Source of the DNA: Acidobacteriaceae bacterium
GTDB taxonomy: Bacteria > Acidobacteriota > Terriglobia > Terriglobales > Acidobacteriaceae
Assembly (NCBI GenBank): GCA_003151155.1
Contig: PLWX01000087.1
Location: 43,888 to 107,887, forward strand
DNA length: 64,000 nucleotides
Direction: 5' to 3'
The notes beneath the pieces are model-generated. The model was given only the letters and a program-made list of their open reading frames with translations, searched no databases and was not told the DNA's origin. The position numbers and the translations under genes were made by a program. Shown piece by piece: positions 53,889 through 62,463 of this stretch. The number at the start of each line of letters is the position of its first letter. Position 1 is the stretch's first letter.

Positions 53889-53957
53889 TGCGGCCTCGTT
53901 TCGCCCTTGCGGAGCGGGTGAAGGAGGCGCGCGCTATGGTAAAGTTGAAGACAGAGC

Positions 53958-54033
53958 GAGCGCGTAGCTCAGTTGGTAGAGCACCTGACTTTTAATCAGG
54001 TGGTCATGGGTTCGAGCCCCATCGCGCTCACCA
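53958..54033 (+). tRNA. tRNA-Lys (anticodon TTT)
   Basis: The acceptor stem GAGCGCG pairs with CGCGCTC. The D-arm GCTCAGTTGGTAGAGC, anticodon arm CCTGA-CTTTTAA-TCAGG with anticodon TTT, and T-arm with GGTTCGAGCC are all present. The 3' CCA is encoded. It reads AAA/AAG lysine codons. Confidence 0.97.
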
Positions 54034-54227
54034 TCGCATTCCTCCTGCAATATCTTGTAATACATCAGATCCGCGACCAGGAATCTACCCCTGTAACTTG
54101 CAGGCTGCCGCCACGCGTTTTAAGTGGCTTTGATGTCACTCGATTCCGTGAGTGTCGTCTTCTCAACAGCAAATACATCGTGTTTACGTGAATCAAGCCG
54201 TTGAGCGAGGCAAGCCCGGCTGGCGAT

Positions 54228-54590
54228 TCACTTGGAAACTAGGACGATCGTCTTCAAAATATCGAATTCAGCGGGAGGGCTGTGCCTCATCGGTGAGACA
54301 GGTAGTAAAGGCGAGAACACTTCGTGCACATCCATCTGTGACGTCGAGGTCCAACTGTCGATGTTGTATTGGATCGAGGCCTCAGGAATCTTTCTCGCGT
54401 CGGTTCTCGCCGGAGAAACCACTCCTCCGACAATGTTGGCTTGAAGGTGCAAGCTTGCGGTCGACGCGTTTTTTGTTCTTCCGTGTACGGCTTGCCCCTC
54501 AAGTGCAACCGAGAACAATGCGATGGCAACCAGCAGGCTTAGGAATCTCGATCTCGGGCAGCACGTAATCTTTCCAAAAATGACGAGCAT
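54228..54590 (-). CDS. Possible small secreted protein
   Basis: 121 aa from the ATG at 54590. Residues 14-35 (RFLSLLVAIALFSVALEGQA) look like a signal peptide. The mature part begins SLHLQANIVGGVVSP and has no cysteine. It shares the direction of the pilin-like operon, but about 780 bp lie between. A random frame cannot be excluded; ribosome binding site is weak. Confidence 0.4.
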   Translation of the reverse strand: MLVIFGKITCCPRSRFLSLLVAIALFSVALEGQAVHGRTKNASTASLHLQANIVGGVVSPARTDARKIPEASIQYNIDSWTSTSQMDVHEVFSPLLPVSPMRHSPPAEFDILKTIVLVSK

Positions 54591-55372
54591 CCGCGTCGAT
54601 CCAGTCTCTTTCGCTATGGATGAGTGAGCCGGCATCCCCGGTTGGCTCAAGATGCCAATTTGGTGAGAACTTCTCTGCTGCGACAGCCCGTTAGGCGATG
54701 TAATTTGTCCCGCTCGCCTTGCGATAGGGGAGTGCGGTGCCCTCGCGATGGATTTATTACAACTCATAGCTTCGGCTCATCCGGGTGAGCAACCTTAGTA
54801 GGAAACGACGAGGCCATCCTGTAGGACCGGACCCATCGCTACTGTCGTTAAAGAGCAATTAGGCGACCACCTGCCGAGATAGCGAATCGGTGAGGGTTGT
54901 CCCGATAACTCGCAGGCTTCTCACGAGTTGCAGACATCCCAGCAATTGGAAAGGAGCAGGAACGCCTTCTGTTTGCAGCCGGTGTGTCTGGATCATGGAC
55001 GTGCCTTCTCATTACCAGAGGTAATCTGCCTTTCCCCTCTCATCTACTGAAGTAGCGGCTCCGCATTAAGGCATGGAACACGACCGCCGATCGGTTTATT
55101 TCAAGTCGATCGTTGAGCAGCGCATTCTCGTCCTCATAATCCGCGGGTACTCGCGCTATTTGCGAGTTCCGTCTATAAGGCTGTTATCGACAGACAGCCG
55201 CACAAACCTTAGATGGATTGCAGTACCTTGGTAACGATCAGAATGCCAATCGCCCATGACATGCGACACGGCAATGCATCTCACAGGGGGCACTTTTCGC
55301 GCGTGCTAGGGAGTAGGCTTCGAAAGGAATGGAATTAGATCAACAAGCGACTTCTAGACCCAAATAGAGGGC
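54591..55372. other. Gene-free region
   Basis: I see no coding sequence, repeat array or RNA gene with support. Composition is mixed, with stop codons in all frames at short intervals. Confidence 0.5.
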
Positions 55373-58246
55373 TCAGCGGCCGGGAATCAGCGCCGCGCTA
55401 CGAACCTCTTGCGCGGTTTTTCCAACCAGGTACGGCACCATCTCCTGGTTGCTGATCACGATGGTTGCGCCTGTCACCTCAATTGGTTCGGCGGGCATGT
55501 GCACTGGTCCGCTGGGCACCTTCATTCCGGGAGGAACGGGCCGTACTGGGACGACAGTGATTGTAAGATCGCCGGCGGGCAGATGCCGCAGCACGAAGTT
55601 GCCGTCCTTGTCGGATACGGCCGTGGCGCCGTCGGCGCTAAGACGGACGCCTTCCAGAGGAACGAGCACCGGCTTACTGTCTTTGCCGGTGGACGGCCCT
55701 TGTAGATAGACGCGGCCCGAGATGCTGCGCAGAGCTTGCACCGGGATGTCCAGCCTCACCGAGGACACTGGACTGATATGCACCGGGAAGGAATCCTGCG
55801 GTACGGTGTAGTTCGGTGGAACGCTATCGGGATCGACTTGAACCGTGTAATCGCCGGGGCTCAGATCTTCGACTTCGAACTCGCCACCCTCGGAAGCAAG
55901 CGTCCGTTTTGTTTTGCCGTCGTCCAGGATTAGCCGGACTTCCGGCATATCCTTGGAATCCGGCTGACGTTTTCCTTCGAATCGCAGGTCATTGAACACC
56001 GATCCGAGCAGACGCGCAAAATCGACGACCCCGAAATTCACGACCGCGAGATTGGAACGTACCAGGTCGACACCAATATTCGCTTTGGTCGTCATGCGCA
56101 CTGGCTGGCCAAATTGTGTTACATCGAGCGTAACTTCATGAGTTCCCGACGACACGCCAGAGAACTTGTATCGTCCTGCGGCATCGGTTGTGGTGCTTTC
56201 GCCGGTATCCAAACGCACTTGCAGTCCTGCCATGCCCGTATCCCCGGCTTTGAAGAAGCCCTTCACTCCGATGTCTCGGAAGATACGGCCTTCGATGACC
56301 CGGGGATGATGTAACGGCGCAAGGAAGATCTCTGGAGAAGCGGTGAAGGTTTTGGTGAAGCCGAAGGAGAAGATCGAAGTGTGCTGCGCAACGCCTGTGG
56401 TATTCACCAGGACCCACTGATTAGTGAGGGCGGAAGTGAGCAGCATTGAGCTGTTCAGACGGTACGCCAGCCCGTATCCGAGGTAAGGCGCCCAGGACTC
56501 AGTGGTTCCATTCGTCGAGCGTGCGAGCGAGAAGCTCGGGCCGAAGTTGAGACGGTTCCCAAGGTGGAATTGTCCGGCCACCGATACCGAGGTTCCAACT
56601 GGATTTTGCGCGTTGAGAAGAGCGCGAATTTCTGGCGGAAGATTTGGGGAATTGACGAACGAAACAGGATCGCTCAGAAACAGATTCTGAAGTTCAGGCG
56701 ATAGCAGGCTCAATTCGTTGTGCAGCTTACTCACGAGCGAGGGATTCGTCCGATCGTGTTCGACGGCGACAAACAGGTTGCCGCCTTTCACCGGCATGCT
56801 GAGAGTATCGCTGAACAGGTACTGGTCTTCTGAGCTTAACTGCAGCGGATCCTGAAAGGAACCCACGGAAAACTGCGTGGAATTGGAGACATGACGAGTG
56901 AAGATCGTATGCCAATAGGCGTCGAAGCGGTTTCCGGTCGCCGAGCCGCTGGCGAAGCCCCCGGTATTGTGGCTGTAGGTGTAATTGAGCGAGACGTCGT
57001 TCTTATCTCCGAGCTTCGCGGTGACAGAAGGACTGAGGTAATCCGAATTTCCTGAGGTTGTAATGCCCGCGAAGCCTTGGGTCACCACATGCTGGTAGCT
57101 GAGAGTCTCGGTCAACCAGTCGGTATTTCTATAGGACCATCCCGCTCTCAGAGAGGAGGTCCCGGTCAGCAGAGCTCCCAACTGGTTCATCGGATTGAGA
57201 AGCGAAGAGGTAATCGCGGAACCGTAGGCGGTCATTCTGGCTCCGCTATATACGAATTCGCCGCGCAGCATACCGCCATGATTGCTGATGCCCGCCACGC
57301 CTTGTACGCTCAGCTCGGGGTTGATTCGCCATCGCGCCCCCACGTCCTGCATAACATTGTTGCGCCTGCCCGAGTCGAGTCCAAGAAAATCTAAAGGCGC
57401 GTTGATGTAGGAGGTTGCCGCAAAGATGTCGAGATACTCGGTCTGCTTTCTACGAAACGAGAAGCCAGCTACGTCGCGAGTAGCACCCAGGCTAAGGTAG
57501 TAATAAGGAATCGTGCTTCCGCCGAAGAAGTCATAGTGGTTGTCGCCGCGGTTGAGGGTTACGCTCACTCCACGCAACGCCACAAAATCACTGAACGAAT
57601 AGGATGCCAAACTCGGTTGCGATCCGCTGCCGACCAGATTCGCGTTGAAGTCTATGGCCCGCACTTCGAGGTGCGGGTCGTAATAGGTAGCGGAGGCGGT
57701 GCGCACGTTGAAGTTGTGCCCAGCGGAGATGCTGTTGTCTTCGAACTGGCCGCTGAAATCGAAGTGGCCGTCGCTTCCCATCAATTGTGACCACGACATC
57801 CCGTTCAGGAACGCGACGGAGCTCACCCCTCCGATCCTTGCCGTCTCGACGTTCGTACTCAAGCTTCCGTGTGCCATCTCCGCCTGCCTCTGCAATAAAG
57901 CTGGAGGAACGACCACGAGCGGCCTTTGCACGACCCTTACCCTCATGCTGACAGGCTTACCGTTAAGGTAGCCGAGAATGACGGTCTCGCCTCGCTCTAC
58001 ACCCGTGAACTTGATCGTGTCGTACCCAGCCGCGGCTTGGACGATATCAGGATCCAGGACTACGAGATTGGTAAGGCCGGCGGCAACCACGGTCTTTGAG
58101 GACTGCCAGTAAACCTCGACAAGAGAGGGCAGAGAACTATCGTCACGGAGTGTTTGAGCAAACAGCGCAGGCGCTAAGGACAGCAGTATCGTGAGAAGGC
58201 CTATGCCTTGCACGATTCGCCCGATTCTCTGTGTCCTTCGCGACAT
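55373..58246 (-). CDS. Large outer-membrane barrel protein with secretin-type N domain and three Ig-like domains (usher-like role)
   Basis: 957 aa with a signal peptide (to about AQ, 31). Residues about 36-110 (KTVVAAGLTNLVVLDPDIVQAA, GETVILGYLNGKPVSMRVRVV) match the pilus-formation N domain found at the start of type II/III secretins. Residues about 130-640 are alternating beta-strands rich in aromatic residues, a large barrel. Three SdrD B/carboxypeptidase-regulatory-like domains follow: 651-738, 747-840 and 842-935. It is the last gene of an operon with two pilin-like proteins and a chaperone, the position of an usher, but no usher domain is recognised. It may be a new export or assembly platform. 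Confidence 0.8.
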   Translation of the reverse strand: MSRRTQRIGRIVQGIGLLTILLSLAPALFAQTLRDDSSLPSLVEVYWQSSKTVVAAGLTNLVVLDPDIVQAAAGYDTIKFTGVERGETVILGYLNGKPVSMRVRVVQRPLVVVPPALLQRQAEMAHGSLSTNVETARIGGVSSVAFLNGMSWSQLMGSDGHFDFSGQFEDNSISAGHNFNVRTASATYYDPHLEVRAIDFNANLVGSGSQPSLASYSFSDFVALRGVSVTLNRGDNHYDFFGGSTIPYYYLSLGATRDVAGFSFRRKQTEYLDIFAATSYINAPLDFLGLDSGRRNNVMQDVGARWRINPELSVQGVAGISNHGGMLRGEFVYSGARMTAYGSAITSSLLNPMNQLGALLTGTSSLRAGWSYRNTDWLTETLSYQHVVTQGFAGITTSGNSDYLSPSVTAKLGDKNDVSLNYTYSHNTGGFASGSATGNRFDAYWHTIFTRHVSNSTQFSVGSFQDPLQLSSEDQYLFSDTLSMPVKGGNLFVAVEHDRTNPSLVSKLHNELSLLSPELQNLFLSDPVSFVNSPNLPPEIRALLNAQNPVGTSVSVAGQFHLGNRLNFGPSFSLARSTNGTTESWAPYLGYGLAYRLNSSMLLTSALTNQWVLVNTTGVAQHTSIFSFGFTKTFTASPEIFLAPLHHPRVIEGRIFRDIGVKGFFKAGDTGMAGLQVRLDTGESTTTDAAGRYKFSGVSSGTHEVTLDVTQFGQPVRMTTKANIGVDLVRSNLAVVNFGVVDFARLLGSVFNDLRFEGKRQPDSKDMPEVRLILDDGKTKRTLASEGGEFEVEDLSPGDYTVQVDPDSVPPNYTVPQDSFPVHISPVSSVRLDIPVQALRSISGRVYLQGPSTGKDSKPVLVPLEGVRLSADGATAVSDKDGNFVLRHLPAGDLTITVVPVRPVPPGMKVPSGPVHMPAEPIEVTGATIVISNQEMVPYLVGKTAQEVRSAALIPGR

Positions 58247-58248
58247 GG

Positions 58249-59055
58249 CTATTTCGGATCCACCGTGAAGGACGATTGACGGGTTTCCACCCGATCTGGC
58301 CCATACGTGAGCGTCAGCACCGCCGTGTACTCCCCGGCGGGGAGATCTCCCGGCCAGGAGATATGCATCATGTTTTTCTGTCCCGGCAACAAACGCATCA
58401 TCTCGCTCTGCGCCTTGGCCGCCAGCTTGCGGTTGGAATCAAGGACGGCCAATCGGCCAACCGGGAAAAGATGAGTATTTCCTGTGTCGGTGAGATCAAA
58501 GCTGAGATCGAGATTCTGATTCGCCGCCGGCGGTGTCACTTTCAGAGAACCGATGTCGAGGTTGAATTGAGTGGTACCCTCCGCGGAAAGAAGGACGAGG
58601 CAGCCAACCCGAACATTGGTGAATACCGCCTTTCCGTCCTTCGTCTTGTCCGGCGTGAGCTTGGGTTTGGATTCCACGAACAGTACCGCGTAGTAGCCAC
58701 CCTTGGCATCTGCCGGAGGAGTGACTAGAGCTTTCATCTTTTGCGTACCTTTTGCAGGAATCTCAAAGTGCTCTGGAACGAACTGGATCCAATTTGCTGC
58801 CGATCGTGGAGAGGTTCCTGGAACCGAGAACACCTTTTCATTCTTCTCGTCGTACCAGAAATCGGTGATGCGTACGTTCATCTCAACGGGCGCATCGTCT
58901 CCATTCACGCTCGCAAGTTCAATTTCAAACGGGACGCCGGGCTTGAAGTCCTGCACTACCTGGGCGGGGGCGATTCCGACTGACTGCGCTCGCACGGGCG
59001 CCGAGGCCGCGAAGGCGAAGATCAAAAAAAGGCAAGCAGCGATGCGATTTCTCAT
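58249..59055 (-). CDS. Periplasmic pilus-assembly-type chaperone
   Basis: 268 aa with a signal peptide (to about VRA, 23). Two Ig-like domains: residues 24-140 (GIAPAQVVQDFKPGVPFEIELASVNGDDAPVEMNVRI... GTQKMKALVTPPADAKGGYYAVLFVESKP) and 150-268. The pattern is that of chaperones that complete pilin subunits by strand donation. It starts inside the stop of the subunit gene (ATGA) and is followed 2 bp later by the barrel gene, so all are co-expressed. Confidence 0.75.
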   Translation of the reverse strand: MRNRIAACLFLIFAFAASAPVRAQSVGIAPAQVVQDFKPGVPFEIELASVNGDDAPVEMNVRITDFWYDEKNEKVFSVPGTSPRSAANWIQFVPEHFEIPAKGTQKMKALVTPPADAKGGYYAVLFVESKPKLTPDKTKDGKAVFTNVRVGCLVLLSAEGTTQFNLDIGSLKVTPPAANQNLDLSFDLTDTGNTHLFPVGRLAVLDSNRKLAAKAQSEMMRLLPGQKNMMHISWPGDLPAGEYTAVLTLTYGPDRVETRQSSFTVDPK

Positions 59056-60119
59056 CAGGGCACCGTAAGGGTGTAGGTAACCGTTGCATTGTCCGTTCCC
59101 ATGAACGGTGTCGTGGGTTTCTGATACACGAGAAGACCCAGGTATCTTGTATTTGCGGAACGATTCGCAGCTGTGGTGGTCAAGATGGTTGGCGAGCCCG
59201 CGGTTGTGGACAGGGCCGTATAGGGTCCTGCACCGAGCGCAGCGTCCTGCAATTGCAGGTTTGTCGGATGGGCGAAGTTGACGCTGACGTAGGCTTTGAT
59301 AGTGGCGGTCAAGGATGAGAAGTCGGTAAAGGCCACATTGAAGAGATACGGGGTGGAATAGATGGTGCCTCCGGCGGCGGATACGGTGGTTAATCCTGCA
59401 CCCGGCGAAATGCCCAGACCGTTCACATTTCCGAAGCTCGTGGAGTAGTCACTCGCGGCGGTGATCGTGAGCCCACCCGTCGCGGTACCGAGAGACATTC
59501 TTACTGCATTCTGCACCGTCTGGCTTGGCGTGCCATTGAAGGTCCAGGTGGCGGTCGCCACTACCCTGTTTGTACTCAGGTCCGTCATGCGATACGTAAC
59601 CACCGCTGAAGTGTCGACTCCGGCGAAGGCGGTGGCTCCATTGTTGTCGGGGATAAAAATGCCGATGCCCACCGTGACCGCGGTTCCATTGCCCATGCCC
59701 GGAGCCGCTACCACATTGCTGGGCGCGCCCGCCGCGGTAGACATCGCGGCATAACCGCCTGACGTTGTACACGCGCCCGTGCTCGGACAGTTCTCCACCA
59801 CTTGAGCTCCGGGATGCGCAAAGTTTATGCTGACGTACGCGGTAAGGCTGGCCTTATGACCGTTAGCTAATCCTGCAAACTGCACTTGAAATTGCGAATA
59901 ATAGATTGCGCCATTTGAGAGCGCGGCCACGGTTAACCCGGTGCCCGGTGTACCGATACCCAACGCGTTCATATTGCCGAAGGTGTTGACATAGTCCGAA
60001 CCGACTAAAACCCCGGTGATACCGCCCGGACTCGCGAGCAATTGAAAGCTCTGCCCGCTGGCCTCCGCCACGAACAGCAGGAAATACATAGTAAAAATGA
60101 AGGTTGTTAGCCTGAACAC
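59055..60119 (-). CDS. Two-domain pilin-like secreted protein
   Basis: 354 aa starting with a GTG at 60119 (TGGAGCGAGA upstream). A signal peptide ends near SGQS. The mature protein is a tandem duplication: SDYVNTFGNMNALGIG...AYVSINFAHP in the first half returns as SDYSTSFGNVNGLGIS...AYVSVNFAHP in the second, each about 165 residues. The fold is all beta. It resembles spore-coat-U/archaic-pilin-type subunits in size and context, but the family is not certain. The arrangement suits a tip or minor subunit. Confidence 0.72.
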   Translation of the reverse strand: MFRLTTFIFTMYFLLFVAEASGQSFQLLASPGGITGVLVGSDYVNTFGNMNALGIGTPGTGLTVAALSNGAIYYSQFQVQFAGLANGHKASLTAYVSINFAHPGAQVVENCPSTGACTTSGGYAAMSTAAGAPSNVVAAPGMGNGTAVTVGIGIFIPDNNGATAFAGVDTSAVVTYRMTDLSTNRVVATATWTFNGTPSQTVQNAVRMSLGTATGGLTITAASDYSTSFGNVNGLGISPGAGLTTVSAAGGTIYSTPYLFNVAFTDFSSLTATIKAYVSVNFAHPTNLQLQDAALGAGPYTALSTTAGSPTILTTTAANRSANTRYLGLLVYQKPTTPFMGTDNATVTYTLTVP

Positions 60120-60144
60120 TCTCGCTCCAGACTTCTGGCAGGCA

Positions 60145-60183
60145 CGATGGGCGGAAAATCTTTATTCCATTTGCCGCCCATCG
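60145..60183 (-). promoter_or_regulatory. Intercistronic hairpin
   Basis: A perfect 10-bp stem (CGATGGGCGG at 60145-60154 with 60174-60183) lies between the first subunit gene and the rest of the operon. No T run follows, so it is likely an mRNA processing or stability element that lowers downstream expression. Confidence 0.5.
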
Positions 60184-60234
60184 TAGCTCGCGCTGAGCGC
60201 TCTGATCCTCGCCTTCCGGTGAGGAGCGACCCGG

Positions 60235-60864
60235 TTACTGAATCGTCATGGTGAATGTGACGGTTGTGGAAACGGTACCAGCCGTTGCCGTAGGAGCAAC
60301 CGAAAGACCCAGGAAACGGGTCAACGGTGCACCGTTCGCATTCGCGGCCGAAAGAACTGTGCCGGAGACAACCGACGTTGATGCGGTGATCGGGGCCCAC
60401 GTCGTTGCGCTCAAGCCAGTAGTATTGGCCTGGTCGGTGCTGGTGTTCGGAACCTGAACAGTGACTCCGGTTTCCAGCGCCGGGGCAATCGCTTTAATCG
60501 AAGCGGTTCCCGTCGCGGTTACACCCGACCATGAAGGCGTCAACGTGTAATCGGTGTAGTAGATGGCCGGTGTCGATCCCGCAGTCGTGGGAGCGAACAC
60601 ATTGCAGTTGCCGGCATTGATTCCAACGCCGTCAACGTTGCCGAAGTTCATCGCGTAATCCGTTCCCGATCCCGGGGTGATTGCGCAATGATTGACGCCC
60701 GCTAAGGTGCCGGTCGAAAGGGTCAGCTTGACCGCGCTTTGAATGGTCGCGTTGACTGTTAGTGTCGGTGAAACGGTGTTTGTGTTCGACGCCTGAGTGC
60801 CTGCAAACGCAGCTGCGCTCATCAACAGCGTGGCGGCGAAGACGAGTATTGACTGTTTCCGCAT
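60235..60864 (-). CDS. Single-domain pilin-like secreted protein (probable major subunit)
   Basis: 209 aa with a signal peptide (ending AFA, 21) and GGAGAGAG nine bases upstream of the ATG. The mature N-terminus is rich in Thr/Val strands (TVSPTLTVNATIQSAVKLTLSTG). It shares the SDYAMNFGNVDGVGI-type element and the IYYTDYTLTPSW strand with the two-domain protein, and has two cysteines in the positions for a disulphide. It ends with a strand of alternating Val/Thr (VSTTVTFTMTIQ), as in chaperone-clamped subunits. First gene of the operon with the strongest start, hence probably the major subunit. Confidence 0.72.
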   Translation of the reverse strand: MRKQSILVFAATLLMSAAAFAGTQASNTNTVSPTLTVNATIQSAVKLTLSTGTLAGVNHCAITPGSGTDYAMNFGNVDGVGINAGNCNVFAPTTAGSTPAIYYTDYTLTPSWSGVTATGTASIKAIAPALETGVTVQVPNTSTDQANTTGLSATTWAPITASTSVVSGTVLSAANANGAPLTRFLGLSVAPTATAGTVSTTVTFTMTIQ

Positions 60865-61326
60865 TTTGAACTCTCTCCCATTGCTACAACTTCAGATAGC
60901 GCCCAATCGTGAAGATCGAGATATGACGTGCTCTTCGGTCTGCATTCGTTGAGCGTAGTGCCATCATCAAATGGACCCGAGTAACAGACAAGGTTACGGC
61001 GTTGTGTACTAAGGTAACGGGAACCACCGGGGGTACTACCGAGCGTGGGTTTGCCATGCCCGCGGTGGTTACGCTTCAGATCACGTGACAATCACTCTCC
61101 AGGGGGCAGTCGTCGATCTGCCTATTGAGTTTTTGCCAACAAGCACGTGACGACAGTCCGCAGAAAAATTAATCATCCCGTGCGGGTGCTGAAGATTTTC
61201 GTTTTGGGCCGGCCGCGCCAGCAGGGCCCTCAGCCACTACAATGGCTGGGCTCGTCCTTCTATACGGCAAACCGACGGACCAAATCTTCTCGGTATTTCA
61301 AGTTTCGCAGCGGATGGAGAGTGACT
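60865..61326. other. Divergent promoter region
   Basis: No gene seen. It contains short inverted repeats, GTAAC/GTTAC (60981-60997) and AACCACCG/CGGTGGTT (61022-61070). It must hold the promoters of the pilin-like operon and of the propeller gene. Confidence 0.45.
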
Positions 61327-62400
61327 ATGCAATGCAAAGGGCTGAATCGTCGAATAAGCGGGGGACTCTCAGCGATCATGATCTGCCTGGCGCAAGGAGG
61401 GCTCGCGCAATCCAGGCCGCAGCGAACATTACTGGCGCTCTCGAAGAGCGATCACACGCTCGCTATGGTCGATCCGGCCACGCTCAAGGTGATTGCCCGC
61501 GCGCCCGTGGGGGTTGACCCGCACGAGGTGGTTGCATCTTCAGATGGGACGAAGGCCTATGTCTCTATTTATGGTGGTGGCCGTTACCATGCGCTGTCGG
61601 TGGTCGATCTCGTCAGCCAGAAGACCCTTCCTGATATCGACACCGGGGCATTGAATGGTCCACACGGGCTTACGTTTGTCGGAGGAAAAGTCTGGTTCAC
61701 GGCGGAAGGTGCGAAAGCCGTCGCGAGGTTTGATCCGGCCACGTCAAAAATCGATTGGATCATGGGCACTGGGCAGAACCGCACGCACATGCTCTGGGTG
61801 ACCGACGACGAGAAGAAGATTTACACCACCAACGTTAGCTCAGGGACGGTGAGCATTCTGGAGCAGGTCGTGATACCGCCCATGGGACCGCCGCCGGGAG
61901 CGAAGGGTCCGCAGGGGCCACCACCGCCGGGCGCCGGCCAGCCACGCATGGACTGGAACGAGACGGTGATCCCGGTTGGTAAAGGTGACGAGGGCTTCGA
62001 CGTCTCGCCCGATGGCCGTGAATTATGGACCGCGAATGCGCAGGAGGGTTCGCTGTCAATCATCGATCTCGCCAGCAAACAGGTGAAGGCTACGCTGGAC
62101 GCGAAGGTCGTCTCGGCGAACCGCCTCAAGTTCACTCCGGATGGCAAGTTCGTTTTCATCACAACTCTGGACGGAGGCGACATGGTCATCTACGATGCCG
62201 CGTCGCGGAAAGAACACAAGCGCGTGGCAGTCGGACATGGCGCTGCGGGCATACTTATGGATGCAGTCGGTGGCCGCGCTTTTGTTGCGTGCACGCCCGA
62301 CAACTACGTCGCGGTTGTGGATCTGAAGACTTTGGAGGTCACCAACCATCTGGATGTCGGCGGCGGCCCGGATGGGCTCGGGTGGGCGGTTCGACCGTGA
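61327..62400 (+). CDS. Secreted YVTN-type beta-propeller protein
   Basis: 357 aa from the ATG at 61327 (GGAGAGTG upstream); an in-frame ATG at 61147 would precede a signal peptide by 60 residues. Signal peptide to about LAQ. The mature part is made of propeller blades with the YVTN pattern: TLAMVDPATLKVIARAPVG, PHEVVASSDGTKAYVSIYG, LWTANAQEGSLSIIDLASKQVKATLD, AFVACTPDNYVAVVDLKTLEV. A Pro/Gly-rich loop (about 185-205) interrupts it. It may bind a partner protein or ligand outside the cell. Enzyme function is not evident. Confidence 0.85.
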   Translation: MQCKGLNRRISGGLSAIMICLAQGGLAQSRPQRTLLALSKSDHTLAMVDPATLKVIARAPVGVDPHEVVASSDGTKAYVSIYGGGRYHALSVVDLVSQKTLPDIDTGALNGPHGLTFVGGKVWFTAEGAKAVARFDPATSKIDWIMGTGQNRTHMLWVTDDEKKIYTTNVSSGTVSILEQVVIPPMGPPPGAKGPQGPPPPGAGQPRMDWNETVIPVGKGDEGFDVSPDGRELWTANAQEGSLSIIDLASKQVKATLDAKVVSANRLKFTPDGKFVFITTLDGGDMVIYDAASRKEHKRVAVGHGAAGILMDAVGGRAFVACTPDNYVAVVDLKTLEVTNHLDVGGGPDGLGWAVRP

Positions 62401-62463
62401 GGTCCGTGATTGCGAATCGAGATCGAAGCGCCGCTGGCGCTGACTTATACTAGCCACACACTG

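Noticed and set aside
55373-58246. Plain type II/III secretin
   Set aside because: Only the N domain is secretin-like; the secretin channel domain is not recognised, and the C-terminal Ig-like domains do not fit.
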